The notes: generated by a model from the sequence alone, not told the origin. A DNA stretch of 64,000 bases from Prevotella sp. (GCA_017470345.1 JAFUEP010000001.1:62001-126000), one strand, 5' to 3'. Positions 1-9,054 are shown, numbered from the stretch's first letter. Made by a program: numbers and translations.

Positions 1-2
1 AT

Positions 3-896
3 GCCGGGCCCTCGTCTGCTACCTTCAACCTGGTCGACCTCTATGCCGAGTGGCGCAGATTCGACTTCCTGAAAGTGAGAGTCGGACAGTTCAAGCGGGC
101 CTTCACATTCGAGAACCCCACCCACCCCGTCACTCAAGGATGGTATTCCTACGCTATGTCGATCAACAAGCTGGCAGGCTTTGGCGACCGTACGGGCGAG
201 AAGTCATCTGGCGGTCGCGACATCGGCGTGCAGCTGCAGGGCGACCTGTTCCGCGTGGCAGGCCATCCGTTGCTCCATTATCAGGTAGGCGTCTACAACG
301 GCGAAGGCATCAATGCCAAGGACAAGGACAATCGCAAGGACATCATCGGCGGCATGTGGGTCATCCCCGTCAAGGGGCTCCGCATCGGCGGATTCGGATG
401 GACAGGCTCGCGAGGCGGCTACAGCATCGACGGCAAGACCAACCAAAGCGTCTCGAAGAACCGCTATGCCATCTCGGCCGAATGGGACAAGGACGACTGG
501 ACCTTCCGCACGGAATATATCCACAGCCAGGGCTACGGCACGGCAGCAGCCGGCGACGGCACAAACACGATTGAACGCCGCAAAGGGACGAAGGCCGACG
601 GCTTCTACTTCTTCGGCATCGTGCCGATCATCAAGAACAAGCTGCACGTCAAAGCCCGCTACGACGTCTATCGCGACGAGATTAACTATGGCAAGAAGAT
701 TTGGTATGACATAGGTGCCAACGGCGACGTGCGCACCATACACTATGAAGGCGGCATCGACTACATGTTCAACAAGAACATCATGCTCAACCTCATGTAC
801 TCACGCGTCGACGACCATACGCGCGATTACAACACGATGTACATTAATAAATATAAGTACAACATGGTGAACCTGGAGTTCGACTTCCGCTTCTGA
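3..896 (+). CDS. Porin, phosphate-selective porin O/P-like family (C-terminal part; 5' end outside window)
   Basis: Outer-membrane beta-barrel porin fragment. The reading frame is open from the first bases of the window (frame of position 3), so about 297 C-terminal residues are present and the true start lies upstream. The sequence alternates aromatic and polar residues in strands separated by Gly/Asp-rich turns, contains the stretch VRVGQFKRAFTFENP that is typical of OprO/OprP-like barrels, and ends in an aromatic residue (LEFDFRF), as outer-membrane barrels do for BAM recognition. An internal ATG at 75 falls within the barrel and is not a plausible start. The asparaginase gene follows 13 bases later. 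Substrate cannot be inferred: in Bacteroidetes this family is broad and phosphate specificity is not shown by the sequence. Confidence 0.8.
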   Translation, partial: AGPSSATFNLVDLYAEWRRFDFLKVRVGQFKRAFTFENPTHPVTQGWYSYAMSINKLAGFGDRTGEKSSGGRDIGVQLQGDLFRVAGHPLLHYQVGVYNGEGINAKDKDNRKDIIGGMWVIPVKGLRIGGFGWTGSRGGYSIDGKTNQSVSKNRYAISAEWDKDDWTFRTEYIHSQGYGTAAAGDGTNTIERRKGTKADGFYFFGIVPIIKNKLHVKARYDVYRDEINYGKKIWYDIGANGDVRTIHYEGGIDYMFNKNIMLNLMYSRVDDHTRDYNTMYINKYKYNMVNLEFDFRF

Positions 897-909
897 CCTG
901 CGAAGGACT

Positions 910-1938
910 ATGCAAACCAGAATACTATTGATCTACACGGGCGGAACGATCGGCATGAACCGTAATCCGCTGACAGGGGCCCTGGAGCCCTTCGACTTTG
1001 AACATCTGCTGAGCCGGGTGCCTGAACTGGCGCAATTCAAGACTGAGATAGCGACCTACCAGTTCTCGCCGCCCATCGACTCGAGCGACATGTCGCCTGA
1101 CTTCTGGGTCCAACTGGCCGGACTGATCAACGAGCGCTATGACGACTACGACGGCTTCGTGATCCTGCACGGCACGGACACGATGTCATACACGGCTTCT
1201 GCACTGTCCTTCATGCTTCAGAATCTCGGCAAGCCTGTCATCCTGACGGGTAGTCAGCTGCCTATCGGACAGCTACGCACTGACGGCAAGGAGAACCTCA
1301 TCACGTCGATAGAGATTGCCGCGGCACGCCACCAGGACGGCACACCTATGGTGCCTGAGGTGTCAGTCTACTTCAACGGCCACCTGATGCGGGGCAACCG
1401 CACGACGAAGCAGAGTGCCGACGAGTTCAATGCCTTCGAGTCGTTCAACTATCCCCACCTGGCTGACGCAGGTGTGAATATCACCTATCACGAGGAGTTC
1501 ATCCATCAGCCCGACTATCGCCGTAGGATGATTCCTCAGTTGAAGTTGGACGCCAGCGTGTTCATCTTCTCGCTCTTCCCAGGAGTCCGCGAAGAGATGA
1601 TTCGCTACCTGGTGACCATGCCCACACTGCGGGCCATCGTCATGCGCACCTATGGCAGCGGCAATGCCCCACAGGCACCATGGCTCATCAGCGCCCTGAA
1701 GGAGGCATCGCGCCACGGCAAGGTGGTGGTCAACATCAGTCAATGCCTGCAAGGCCGCGTCGAGATGGGTCGCTACGACACGGGCTACCAGCTGCAGGAA
1801 GCCGGCGTTGTCAGCGGTTACGACGGCACGGTGGAAAGTGCCGTGACGAAGCTGATGTATCTGCAAGGCCGCTATGACGATTCGGAGATCGTACGCAAGT
1901 TTATGAAGCAGAGCATCTGCGGTGAGATAACAGTTTAA
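910..1938 (+). CDS. ansA: Type I (cytoplasmic) L-asparaginase
   Basis: Hydrolyses L-asparagine to aspartate and ammonia. The 342-residue length fits the type I family. The N-terminal signature YTGGTIGM (residues 9-16) carries the catalytic threonine T13, and the second active-site motif [10 protein letters not shown] (87-96) supplies the Thr-Asp pair. No signal peptide is visible, which argues for the cytosolic type I enzyme rather than periplasmic type II. It lies 13 bases after the porin gene and 19 bases before rubrerythrin in the same direction, so co-transcription is possible but the functions are unrelated. Confidence 0.92.
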   Translation: MQTRILLIYTGGTIGMNRNPLTGALEPFDFEHLLSRVPELAQFKTEIATYQFSPPIDSSDMSPDFWVQLAGLINERYDDYDGFVILHGTDTMSYTASALSFMLQNLGKPVILTGSQLPIGQLRTDGKENLITSIEIAAARHQDGTPMVPEVSVYFNGHLMRGNRTTKQSADEFNAFESFNYPHLADAGVNITYHEEFIHQPDYRRRMIPQLKLDASVFIFSLFPGVREEMIRYLVTMPTLRAIVMRTYGSGNAPQAPWLISALKEASRHGKVVVNISQCLQGRVEMGRYDTGYQLQEAGVVSGYDGTVESAVTKLMYLQGRYDDSEIVRKFMKQSICGEITV

Positions 1939-1957
1939 CATCATAAAAAGAACAATC

Positions 1958-2500
1958 ATGAAAGAACTAAAAGGAACAAAGACAGAGAAGAACCTGCAGG
2001 AAGCTTTTGCAGGTGAGTCGATGGCACGCAACAAGTACAGCTACTGGGCTTCGAAGGCCAAGAAGGACGGCTACGTCCAGATTGCTGCCATCTTCGAGGA
2101 GACGGCTGCCAACGAGAAGGAACACGCCAAGATGTGGTTCAAGCTCTTGGAGGGCGGTGCCATCAAGGATACGGCCAGCAACCTGGAGGCTGCTGCCGGA
2201 GGCGAGAACTTCGAATGGACGGACATGTATGCCCGCATGGCCCGCGAGGCTCGCGAGGAGGGTTTCGACGAGATAGCCGAGAAGTTCGAAGGAGTGGCTA
2301 AAATTGAAAAGGCCCACGAGGAGCGGTATCGCAAGCTGCTCGACAATGTGCGCCATGAGCGTGTGTTCTCAAAAGATGGCGACGTCATCTGGCAATGCGC
2401 CAACTGCGGCCACATTGTCGTGGGTAAGAAAGCTCCCGAGGTGTGCCCCGTCTGCGACCATCCCCAGAGCTACTTCCAGGTGAAGGCCGAGAACTATTAA
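1958..2500 (+). CDS. rbr: Rubrerythrin
   Basis: Non-haem di-iron peroxidase that reduces hydrogen peroxide in anaerobes, taking electrons from rubredoxin-type partners. The N-terminal four-helix ferritin-like domain has the two ExxH-type iron ligand motifs (EKEH at 53-56 and the EKAHEE segment around 117-122). The C-terminal rubredoxin-like domain has paired CxxC knuckles, C147/C150 and C163/C166, for a mononuclear iron. Length (180 aa) is normal for the classical two-domain form. It fits an obligate anaerobe. The gene ends 17 bases before a long inverted repeat shared with the convergent gene at 2611. Confidence 0.95.
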   Translation: MKELKGTKTEKNLQEAFAGESMARNKYSYWASKAKKDGYVQIAAIFEETAANEKEHAKMWFKLLEGGAIKDTASNLEAAAGGENFEWTDMYARMAREAREEGFDEIAEKFEGVAKIEKAHEERYRKLLDNVRHERVFSKDGDVIWQCANCGHIVVGKKAPEVCPVCDHPQSYFQVKAENY

Positions 2501-2517
2501 AATGAGACGTGAAAAAT

Positions 2518-2591
2518 GAAAGATGAAAAATATGATTAGACAGAACTGTTCATAACGACACGGCTAAGTCTAATCATATTTTTCATCTTTC
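2518..2591. terminator. 24-bp perfect inverted repeat between convergent genes
   Basis: Arms at 2518-2541 and 2568-2591 are exact reverse complements over 24 bp, separated by a 26-base loop. The arms are AT-rich (GAAAGATGAAAAATATGA at the start of the left arm). It lies between the 3' ends of rbr (+) and the WecB-like gene (-), where it could stop transcripts from both sides. The arm is much longer than a typical terminator stem, so it may instead be a repetitive element used as one. Confidence 0.6.
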
Positions 2592-2610
2592 AACTATCCT
2601 CTTTTATCTT

Positions 2611-3672
2611 TTAAGAGAGCAGAATGCTGACGATGCGCTCTGCCGTCCGCCCATCCCAGCGGTCTGGCAGGGCGCTTGCTTTCCATGTGCCGCTGACCAT
2701 CCGGCCGACCTCTTCTGCCAATCGGACGGGATCTTCACCCACAAGGACATTCGAGCCGATGGTGACCGTCTCCTGATGCTCGGTATAGCTGTTGAGCGTT
2801 ATACAAGGCACGCCATTGAACGTCGCTTCCTCGGCCACATTGCCCGAATCGGTGATGATACCTGCAGCATGAGCCGTCAGCCATCCGAACTCAAGATAGG
2901 ACAAAGGAGGAGTCTGAAGGAAGGAAGATGCAGGAAAGCCGAAGGAGGCCACCACCTCGGCAGCCTGACCACGCAGAGGAGCGATAACGGGTTTGCCATT
3001 GGCAGCGTCGAGCATCGAACTTAGTAATGACTTCAGACGGGATTCATCAGCAAGGAGCGCTTTGCGATTGAGTGTAAAGACAAGATACCCTCCCTCCTCA
3101 ACGTCGATTTGCGGACGGCGCAGGCGTTGGTGATTGAAACGAAGCGTGTCCATCAAGATATTGCCAACCATATACGTGTTGGAGCCGTCAGCCTGCTCAC
3201 GTGTAGCCACACTGTTGCTCTTGACACCAGCTGTAAACAGATAATCACTCAGGGCATCTATCACTAGACGGTTGACTTCTTTCGGCATCTTCATATCAAA
3301 GCTGCGAGTGCCGGCCACAAGATGAGCCAGACAGACGCCACGCTTCTTCGTGACGATGGCCGCAGCCATGGTCGATGCCAGGTCGTCGACAACAATGACG
3401 ACATCAGCGGGACACCGCTCGAGCAATGCGTCGAATTCTGCCATGACCCTCGAGGTGATCTCATTCAGGCTGGTGCTGTCAACGCCCAGAAAGACATTGG
3501 GCCTCGGCATCTGCAGATCGTCAAAGAGCGATGCCTCAAGTGTCGGATCATCCTCGCGCCCTGCATAAACCAACATATATTCGGCGCCATCTGTCTTCTC
3601 GATGGAACGAATCAGGGGAGCCACCTTTACGAAGTTTGGGCGAGCGCCCGCAACGATACATATCTTTTTCAT
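2611..3672 (-). CDS. UDP-N-acetylglucosamine 2-epimerase (WecB)-like protein with altered active site
   Basis: A 353-residue protein aligning by eye over its whole length with the non-hydrolysing UDP-GlcNAc 2-epimerase family: GARPNFVKVAPL at the N-terminus (family GTRPExIKxAPL), a VDD at the HGDT position, HLVAGTRS at HVEAGLR, PKEVNR at PEExNR, and TDSGNVAEEA at TDSGGxQEEA. Several catalytic positions differ. The glutamate of HVEAGLR is valine here, and the histidine of the HRRE motif appears as asparagine (LNRKA). The fold is therefore well supported but classical epimerase chemistry is doubtful. It overlaps the upstream TPR gene by 4 bases (ATGA), so the two are translationally coupled. 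It might act on a different nucleotide sugar or have lost catalysis. Confidence 0.75.
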   Translation of the reverse strand: MKKICIVAGARPNFVKVAPLIRSIEKTDGAEYMLVYAGREDDPTLEASLFDDLQMPRPNVFLGVDSTSLNEITSRVMAEFDALLERCPADVVIVVDDLASTMAAAIVTKKRGVCLAHLVAGTRSFDMKMPKEVNRLVIDALSDYLFTAGVKSNSVATREQADGSNTYMVGNILMDTLRFNHQRLRRPQIDVEEGGYLVFTLNRKALLADESRLKSLLSSMLDAANGKPVIAPLRGQAAEVVASFGFPASSFLQTPPLSYLEFGWLTAHAAGIITDSGNVAEEATFNGVPCITLNSYTEHQETVTIGSNVLVGEDPVRLAEEVGRMVSGTWKASALPDRWDGRTAERIVSILLS

Positions 3673-4832
3673 TTATTCCTGGTATTATTATTAAGCAGCC
3701 GGTCGATTTCGTCGAACTGCTTTCCCATGTTCAAGTTAAGATAAATGCGATATAGCACTGGCGCCCACTTGGAGGGTTCCTCTGGCATCAGCTCGCGATA
3801 ACGCTCCATGTAGTGACGAGCATTCTGATAAGCCAGTCTGATCAACTTGCGTTCACGCTTTGGGTTAAGCCCAGCAGCCAGATTGACGTAGGCCGTCCCT
3901 GCATTGAAATAGGCTTCGGCAAGGGTGTCGTTCTGGGCAATCAGGCGGTCGCAGTAGCTGATGCACTCCTTATAGCGCTGAAGCCTGAGCAGGGCCGACG
4001 ACTTGGCAAAGAGATAGAGCTCGCACGTGTCGCACACAGCCAGCGCACTGTCGGCCAAAGCCAATGCCTGTTCGTGTTGTCCGCGACTGGTGTAGGCATC
4101 CATCAGCCGAGGGAAGAAATAGGCGAATTGGGGATGATGGCGGAAGCCCTCCTGAAGCGTAGCAATATAAAGTTCCTCGTCGTTAAGCCATCGACGGGCC
4201 TCTGCCATGAACTGGAGCGTGAAGTCGTGATGCGTCGTATCACGCAAGGCCAGCTTGCGATGGCGCAATGTGAGAACGGGGTCGTGCTGCTTATAGCCAC
4301 AATAGGTGGCCCAATAGGCTGCCTCAGGCAACCTCCTGTCTATGGAGTCGTAGCGATAAGCAGCAAAAAGTGGTTGGCTGGAGCAGTCGATATAGGCCTC
4401 AAAATAATCGAAGGCATCACTCCACTTCGCTTTCCTTATATAATAGATGCCACCGTTGAAAAGGTTCGGACGGATGGCATTGAGCTGAGCGGCGTGCTTT
4501 TGACGATAGTCAGAATCCAAGCTGTCGAGGGCCTCTGCGATAGCGAACAGCTTACGAGTGTTATTAAAGAAGACGGCCGTGTCGTACTTCTGCTTGAGGT
4601 ATAACTTCTCGTTACCCTGTTCGTAGAGGTGGCGCACGGCGTCGTATCTCGTCAGATAGATGCGCTTGTTTGCTCTATTTGCCGAGTCCTTCAGCAGCGC
4701 CGCCATCGACCGCTCCGCCTCATCGTATTTGCCGCTCTTGATAGAAGACCGTGCCTGACTAAGCTCACGTTTCTGAGCCATCAGGCACGGTGTTGTCATT
4801 AGTAAGAGAAGCAAGGTCAGGATTTGCTTCAT
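3669..4832 (-). CDS. Exported tetratricopeptide-repeat protein
   Basis: 387 residues with a clear signal peptide (MKQILTLLLLLMTTPCLMAQ), so it is exported to the periplasm or outer membrane. The rest is helical, with repeated A/L/Y-rich helix pairs typical of TPR solenoids, for example around residues 255-345 (YTSRGQHEQALALADSALA, then AYFNAGTAYVNLAAG). No enzymatic motif was seen. It sits between a second TPR protein (16 bases upstream) and the WecB-like gene, which it overlaps by 4 bases. The organisation gyrA, TPR, TPR, WecB-like suggests one transcription unit. The specific role is unknown; TPR proteins usually act as assembly scaffolds. Confidence 0.75.
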   Translation of the reverse strand: MKQILTLLLLLMTTPCLMAQKRELSQARSSIKSGKYDEAERSMAALLKDSANRANKRIYLTRYDAVRHLYEQGNEKLYLKQKYDTAVFFNNTRKLFAIAEALDSLDSDYRQKHAAQLNAIRPNLFNGGIYYIRKAKWSDAFDYFEAYIDCSSQPLFAAYRYDSIDRRLPEAAYWATYCGYKQHDPVLTLRHRKLALRDTTHHDFTLQFMAEARRWLNDEELYIATLQEGFRHHPQFAYFFPRLMDAYTSRGQHEQALALADSALAVCDTCELYLFAKSSALLRLQRYKECISYCDRLIAQNDTLAEAYFNAGTAYVNLAAGLNPKRERKLIRLAYQNARHYMERYRELMPEEPSKWAPVLYRIYLNLNMGKQFDEIDRLLNNNTRNK

Positions 4833-4848
4833 TCAGTCTGTTAGGGTT

Positions 4849-6117
4849 TTACTTCGAGTTGACCAGCTTCTCCATCTCGTTGGCCTTAGCCTCGTCGCCG
4901 AGTGAGTAGTAGATCTGGTAGAGAGGATAAGCCCAGTTGACCTTCTCGCGGAAAGGATCGAGCTCCTTCGACTTCTCCAGATAGACCTGGGCGTCGGCCA
5001 GGATAGCCTTCACCTTATCAGCATTGGCCTTGGTCAGTCCGCCAGTGTTCTTGTCAGCCAGTTCGTCCTTCAGGTCGATAGCCTTCGAGTTGAGGCACAC
5101 GCCGGCGTTGAAGATGACCTGCACGAATTCAGGATCAATCTCAGCGGCCTTCTTGTACGATTCTACGGCTGCATCCCACTGACGGTCGTTCATCTGCACC
5201 TCGCCCTTCAGGGCCCAAGCCATCTTGTTCTGCGGGTCGATAGCAATCTCCTCCTCAGCCCAAGCCTTCAGGGCAGCCTGATCGTTGGCACGTGTGTAAT
5301 AGTCCATCAGCAAGTTGAAGTAGCGGTCCTCGTCAGGATTCTGCTTGCGCAGATCCTTAAGCATGCCAAGATATTCAAGCGAGTCGGCCTTGCTCTTCAA
5401 GGTCTCCTTCTTCGAGAAGAGCATGATCTCGTTGGCATCGGCTGCCTTGTTGGGGTCCTGAGAAGCCAGGGTGGCATACTTCACAGCCTGGACGTAGTCC
5501 TTCTTCTGATAAGCCACGAGACCTGCATAGTAGGCAATCTCCGAGCGATACTGGTCCTTGGTGACGTCAGCCACATCGGCCACACCCGTCCAGAACTCGT
5601 CTTCAGGTGAGTCGAGATAGAGTTTCCAGCAATCGAGAGCACCGTCGAGGTTCTTGTGGTTATACTCATAGAGTCCGGCATTGATCATGGCCAGACGCAC
5701 GTTCTGCATCTTCTGCTGGTTAGCCTGACGGAAGTTGATCTTCACCTTACCCTTTTCGTTGGGCTGACGGTCGAACTCGTCGCACTTCATGGCAGCCTTC
5801 AGGGCCTCCACGGCAGCATGGTTCATGCCGACGGTGTCGTAGGGCACCTCGAGCTTTTTCACCTTATTCTCCATCTCAGCCGTCTGAATGGCGTTGTACT
5901 TGCCATACTGAGCCTGCACCATCTCGTTCCAGGCAGCGGCCTTGTCGATGGTCTGGCTTGAAGTGAGGGCGGGCTTCAGCGTCTCAATGGCTTCGTCGAA
6001 CTGACCGCCAGCGACGAGTTTCTTGGCTTGTTTCACCAGGGCATCCTGGGCAAAGGCAGTGGTGGCAGCTGCTGCCATCAGGGCCATCATCATGATTTTC
6101 TTCATAATCGTTATCAT
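4849..6117 (-). CDS. Exported tetratricopeptide-repeat protein
   Basis: Up to 422 residues. The first ATG gives MITIMKKIMMMALMAAAATTAFAQ; the MKK at 6105 is an equally plausible start and gives a cleaner signal peptide ending at AFAQ. The mature part contains TPR units, clearest around residues 290-350 (MAWALKGEVQMNDRQWDAAV, then FVQVIFNAGVCLNSKAIDL), and a charged C-terminus. No catalytic motifs are visible. It begins 15 bases after the gyrA stop codon and is followed by another TPR gene, so it is probably the second gene of the gyrA transcription unit. Function unknown, presumably a periplasmic scaffold. Confidence 0.78.
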   Translation of the reverse strand: MITIMKKIMMMALMAAAATTAFAQDALVKQAKKLVAGGQFDEAIETLKPALTSSQTIDKAAAWNEMVQAQYGKYNAIQTAEMENKVKKLEVPYDTVGMNHAAVEALKAAMKCDEFDRQPNEKGKVKINFRQANQQKMQNVRLAMINAGLYEYNHKNLDGALDCWKLYLDSPEDEFWTGVADVADVTKDQYRSEIAYYAGLVAYQKKDYVQAVKYATLASQDPNKAADANEIMLFSKKETLKSKADSLEYLGMLKDLRKQNPDEDRYFNLLMDYYTRANDQAALKAWAEEEIAIDPQNKMAWALKGEVQMNDRQWDAAVESYKKAAEIDPEFVQVIFNAGVCLNSKAIDLKDELADKNTGGLTKANADKVKAILADAQVYLEKSKELDPFREKVNWAYPLYQIYYSLGDEAKANEMEKLVNSK

Positions 6118-6132
6118 TTTGGTTAAACAGTT

Positions 6133-8718
6133 TTAATTCTGGTTATCATCTTCAGGCTCAGCGAAGTCTACCATAGGTGCATCGCCAATCTCTTCAGTAT
6201 TCTCCACGTCGACATGTTCAGCCACGTCCTCCTCGTCATCAGTGGCCTTAGCCACCTTACAGACGGAGGCAATCGTGTCGTTCTTCTTTGTGAGATTGAT
6301 CAGTCGGACGCCCTGCGTGGCGCGGCCCATGATGCGGACCTGGTCGACATTCAGTCGGAGCAGGATGCCGCTCTTGTTGATAATCATAAGGTCGTTCTCG
6401 TCAGTGACCACCTTGATAGCGACGAGTCGTCCTGTCTTCTCCGTGATAGCCATCGTCTTGACGCCCTTGGCACCGCGGTTGGTGATACGGTAATCCTCAA
6501 TGTCGGAGCGCTTGCCATAGCCATTCTCCGAGACGACCATGACGGTCTCCGTCTGCGGATCGTTGATGCAGACCATGCCTACGACCTCGTCGTCGCCTTC
6601 GTCGAGACGCATGCCGATGACGCCAGTCGAGACGCGTCCCATGGTGCGGATCTTCTCTTCGTTGAATCTGACGGCACGTCCGTTCCTGTTGGCCAGGATA
6701 AGTTCGTTTTGTCCGTTGGTGAGTCTGACGCTGACGACGCGGTCGCCCTCGAGGATATTGATGGCGTTGACGCCGTTGGCCCTGGGCCTGCTGTAGGCCT
6801 CGAGGCAGGTCTTCTTGACGATACCGTTCTTCGTGGCGAACACAACATAGTGGGAGTTGAGGAATTCCTCGTCCTCGAACTTCTTGATGCGGAGCACGGC
6901 ATTGATCTGATCGTCGGGCTCAATGTTCAGGAGGTTCTGGATGGCACGACCCTTAGAGTTCTTGTCGCCCTCAGGAATCTCGTAGCACTTCTGCCAATAG
7001 CAGCGTCCCTTCTGCGTGAAGAAGAGCAGCGTGTTGTGCATCGTGGCCGGATAGATATACTCCGTGAAGTCGTTGTCGCGATGGCGCGCTCCTTTGGCGC
7101 CTACGCCTCCGCGTCCCTGGGCATGGAATTCGGCCAGCGGTGTGCGCTTGATATAGCCCAGGTGCGAAATGGTGATGACGACAGGATCATCGGGATAGAA
7201 GTCTTCAGCATTGAACTCGTGGTCGAAGGGAATGATCTCCGTCTTGCGCTCGTCGCCATACTTCTCCTTCACCTCCAGGAGGTCTTGCTTCATCACCTCC
7301 TTGCAACGCTCAGGATTATTCAGGATTTCCTCCAGATCAGCGATGAGCTTCATCAGGTCGTCATACTCCTGATGCAGCTGGTCGACGCGCAGGCCCGTCA
7401 ACTGACTCAGTCGCATATCGACGATGGCCTTCGACTGCAGTTCGTCCAGATCGAATCGCTTCTCGAGGTTGCGCTGGGCGTCAGTAGGTGTCTGGCTCTG
7501 GCGGATGATGTGGACCACCTCGTCGATATTGTTCACGGCAATAATGAGTCCCTCCAGGATGTGGGCCCGTTCCTGAGCCTTCTTCAGGTCGTACTGCGTA
7601 CGGCGGATGGTCACCTCATGGCGATGATCGATGAAATAGCGGATACATTCGCGCAGGCTCAGCAGGCGTGGACGAAGCCTTGTCCCGTCGCCGGTCTTGA
7701 TGGGCACCAGCGCGATGTTGTTCACTGAGAATGAGCTCTGTAGGGCCGTCATCTTGAAGAGCTTGTTGAGGATGACGTTAGCATTGGCGTCGCGCTTCAC
7801 GTCGACGACGATGCGCATGCCTTGGCGACCGCTTTCATCGTTGACATTGGCGATACCCTCAATCTTATGCTGTGTGGCCAGATCGGCGATGTATGCCACG
7901 AGGTCGGCCTTGTTGACGCCGTAGGGAATCTCCGTGACAACGATCTTGTCGTGCTGCTCGCCACTCTCAATCTCTGCCTTGGCACGCATGACAATACGTC
8001 CGCGACCTGTCTCGTAGGCATCGCGCACGCCCTGCAGGCCGTAGATATAGGCGCCCGTCGGGAAGTCGGGGCCGGGGATATACTGCATCAGCCCGTCCGT
8101 ATCAATGTCAGGATTGTCGATGAAGGCGCAGCAGCCATCGATGACCTCGCCCAGATTGTGGGTAGGCATATTCGTGGCCATACCCACAGCAATGCCGTTG
8201 CCGCCGTTGACCAGCAGGTTGGGCACCTTCGTCGGCATGACGCTGGGCTCGACAAGCGTGTTGTCGAAGTTGGGATCCATGTCGACCGTATCTTTGTCGA
8301 GGTCGTCCATGATGTGCTCGCCCATCTTCGAGAGGCGGCACTCCGTGTAACGCATGGCAGCGGGAGAATCGCCGTCGACCGATCCGAAGTTGCCTTGTCC
8401 GTCGACGAGCGTATAGCGCATGTTCCACTCCTGGCCCATGCGCACCAGTGCGCCATAGACTGAGGAGTCTCCATGGGGGTGATATTTACCGAGCACCTCG
8501 CCAACGACGCGTGCGCACTTCTTGTGCGGTTTGTCGCTGGTATTGCCGATGCCCATCATACCATATAATATACGGCGATGTACAGGCTTGAATCCGTCAC
8601 GCACATCAGGGAGGGCACGCGCCACGATCACCGACATGGAATAGTCGATGTACGAGGACTTCATTTCCTCCTCAATGTTGATTTTCAAAATTCTGTCGTT
8701 GTCAAACGTCTGATCCAC
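6133..8718 (-). CDS. gyrA: DNA gyrase subunit A
   Basis: ATP-dependent type II topoisomerase subunit that introduces negative supercoils; it makes the double-strand break through the catalytic tyrosine Y124 (in AAMRYTE). The 861-residue length is normal. The C-terminal beta-pinwheel contains a GyrA-box-like motif (QGRGGVG), which separates gyrase from ParC. The quinolone-resistance region reads HPHGDSSVYGALVRM (80-94). Ser85 corresponds to E. coli Ser83, and Gly89 falls at the position of E. coli Asp87. The acidic tail is typical of Bacteroidetes. A -7 box lies about 120 bases upstream of the start, and the intervening leader can form a hairpin (8763-8810). Two TPR genes follow closely. Confidence 0.97.
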   Translation of the reverse strand: MDQTFDNDRILKINIEEEMKSSYIDYSMSVIVARALPDVRDGFKPVHRRILYGMMGIGNTSDKPHKKCARVVGEVLGKYHPHGDSSVYGALVRMGQEWNMRYTLVDGQGNFGSVDGDSPAAMRYTECRLSKMGEHIMDDLDKDTVDMDPNFDNTLVEPSVMPTKVPNLLVNGGNGIAVGMATNMPTHNLGEVIDGCCAFIDNPDIDTDGLMQYIPGPDFPTGAYIYGLQGVRDAYETGRGRIVMRAKAEIESGEQHDKIVVTEIPYGVNKADLVAYIADLATQHKIEGIANVNDESGRQGMRIVVDVKRDANANVILNKLFKMTALQSSFSVNNIALVPIKTGDGTRLRPRLLSLRECIRYFIDHRHEVTIRRTQYDLKKAQERAHILEGLIIAVNNIDEVVHIIRQSQTPTDAQRNLEKRFDLDELQSKAIVDMRLSQLTGLRVDQLHQEYDDLMKLIADLEEILNNPERCKEVMKQDLLEVKEKYGDERKTEIIPFDHEFNAEDFYPDDPVVITISHLGYIKRTPLAEFHAQGRGGVGAKGARHRDNDFTEYIYPATMHNTLLFFTQKGRCYWQKCYEIPEGDKNSKGRAIQNLLNIEPDDQINAVLRIKKFEDEEFLNSHYVVFATKNGIVKKTCLEAYSRPRANGVNAINILEGDRVVSVRLTNGQNELILANRNGRAVRFNEEKIRTMGRVSTGVIGMRLDEGDDEVVGMVCINDPQTETVMVVSENGYGKRSDIEDYRITNRGAKGVKTMAITEKTGRLVAIKVVTDENDLMIINKSGILLRLNVDQVRIMGRATQGVRLINLTKKNDTIASVCKVAKATDDEEDVAEHVDVENTEEIGDAPMVDFAEPEDDNQN

Positions 8719-8762
8719 TGTTCTAATTTATGTTTTACTTATTGACTATTTTGCAATAGGCC

Positions 8763-8810
8763 CGTCAGCGCGAAGAATCGCCGTAGGAGCCGTTTTCAGG
8801 CCCGCTGACG
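8763..8810 (-). promoter_or_regulatory. Hairpin in the gyrA leader
   Basis: CGTCAGCG at 8763-8770 and CGCTGACG at 8803-8810 are perfect inverted repeats separated by 32 bases. They lie within the predicted 5' untranslated leader of gyrA, between the -7 box at 8837-8844 and the start codon at 8718. It could be an RNA hairpin or a dyad operator. A related GGCTGAC dyad occurs downstream of radA and of alaS, so it may instead be a dispersed repeat. Confidence 0.35.
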
Positions 8811-8836
8811 CATTTTGCCCACATTCGTTCAGCCTA

Positions 8837-8844
8837 CAAAAGTA
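8837..8844 (-). promoter_or_regulatory. Predicted -7 promoter box of gyrA
   Basis: On the minus strand this reads TACTTTTG, matching the Bacteroidetes TAnnTTTG box, about 118 bases upstream of the gyrA start. A clear TTTG -33 element at the usual spacing was not found. Confidence 0.5.
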
Positions 8845-8966
8845 CAACTTTTTCTGCAAACACGAAAGTATTTAAGCAATTTTTAACCCTATTTTGTCTC
8901 TGTCAAAGACATTCTGCGGGGGAAGATTGCTGCATCGAGATAGAAGTGATTCCTTATAGCTGGCGG

Positions 8967-9054
8967 CAAAGTGTCGCTTCAAGGGGTTCAAAGGACCGCT
9001 TTGTCGAGGTCAAAGGACCGCTTCGTTTAGTTCAAAGCGGCACTTTGTCCAGAC
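8967..9054. repeat. 22-nt-period repeat array 1 (four units)
   Basis: CAAAG recurs at 8967, 8989, 9011 and 9033, exactly 22 bases apart. Units carry either the core AAAGCGGCACTTTG (unit 4) or forms related to its complement, such as CAAAGGACCGCTTTG (units 2 and 3). The array overlaps the end of the minus-strand TPR gene: its last residues SAALN and stop codon lie inside unit 4. The same family recurs at 17568-17655 and 47957-48066. Confidence 0.75.

Noticed and set aside
6214..7728. Long open frame (504 codons) opposite gyrA
   Set aside because: Shadow of gyrA; composition dominated by Val, Leu, Asp, as expected for a reverse-complement frame.
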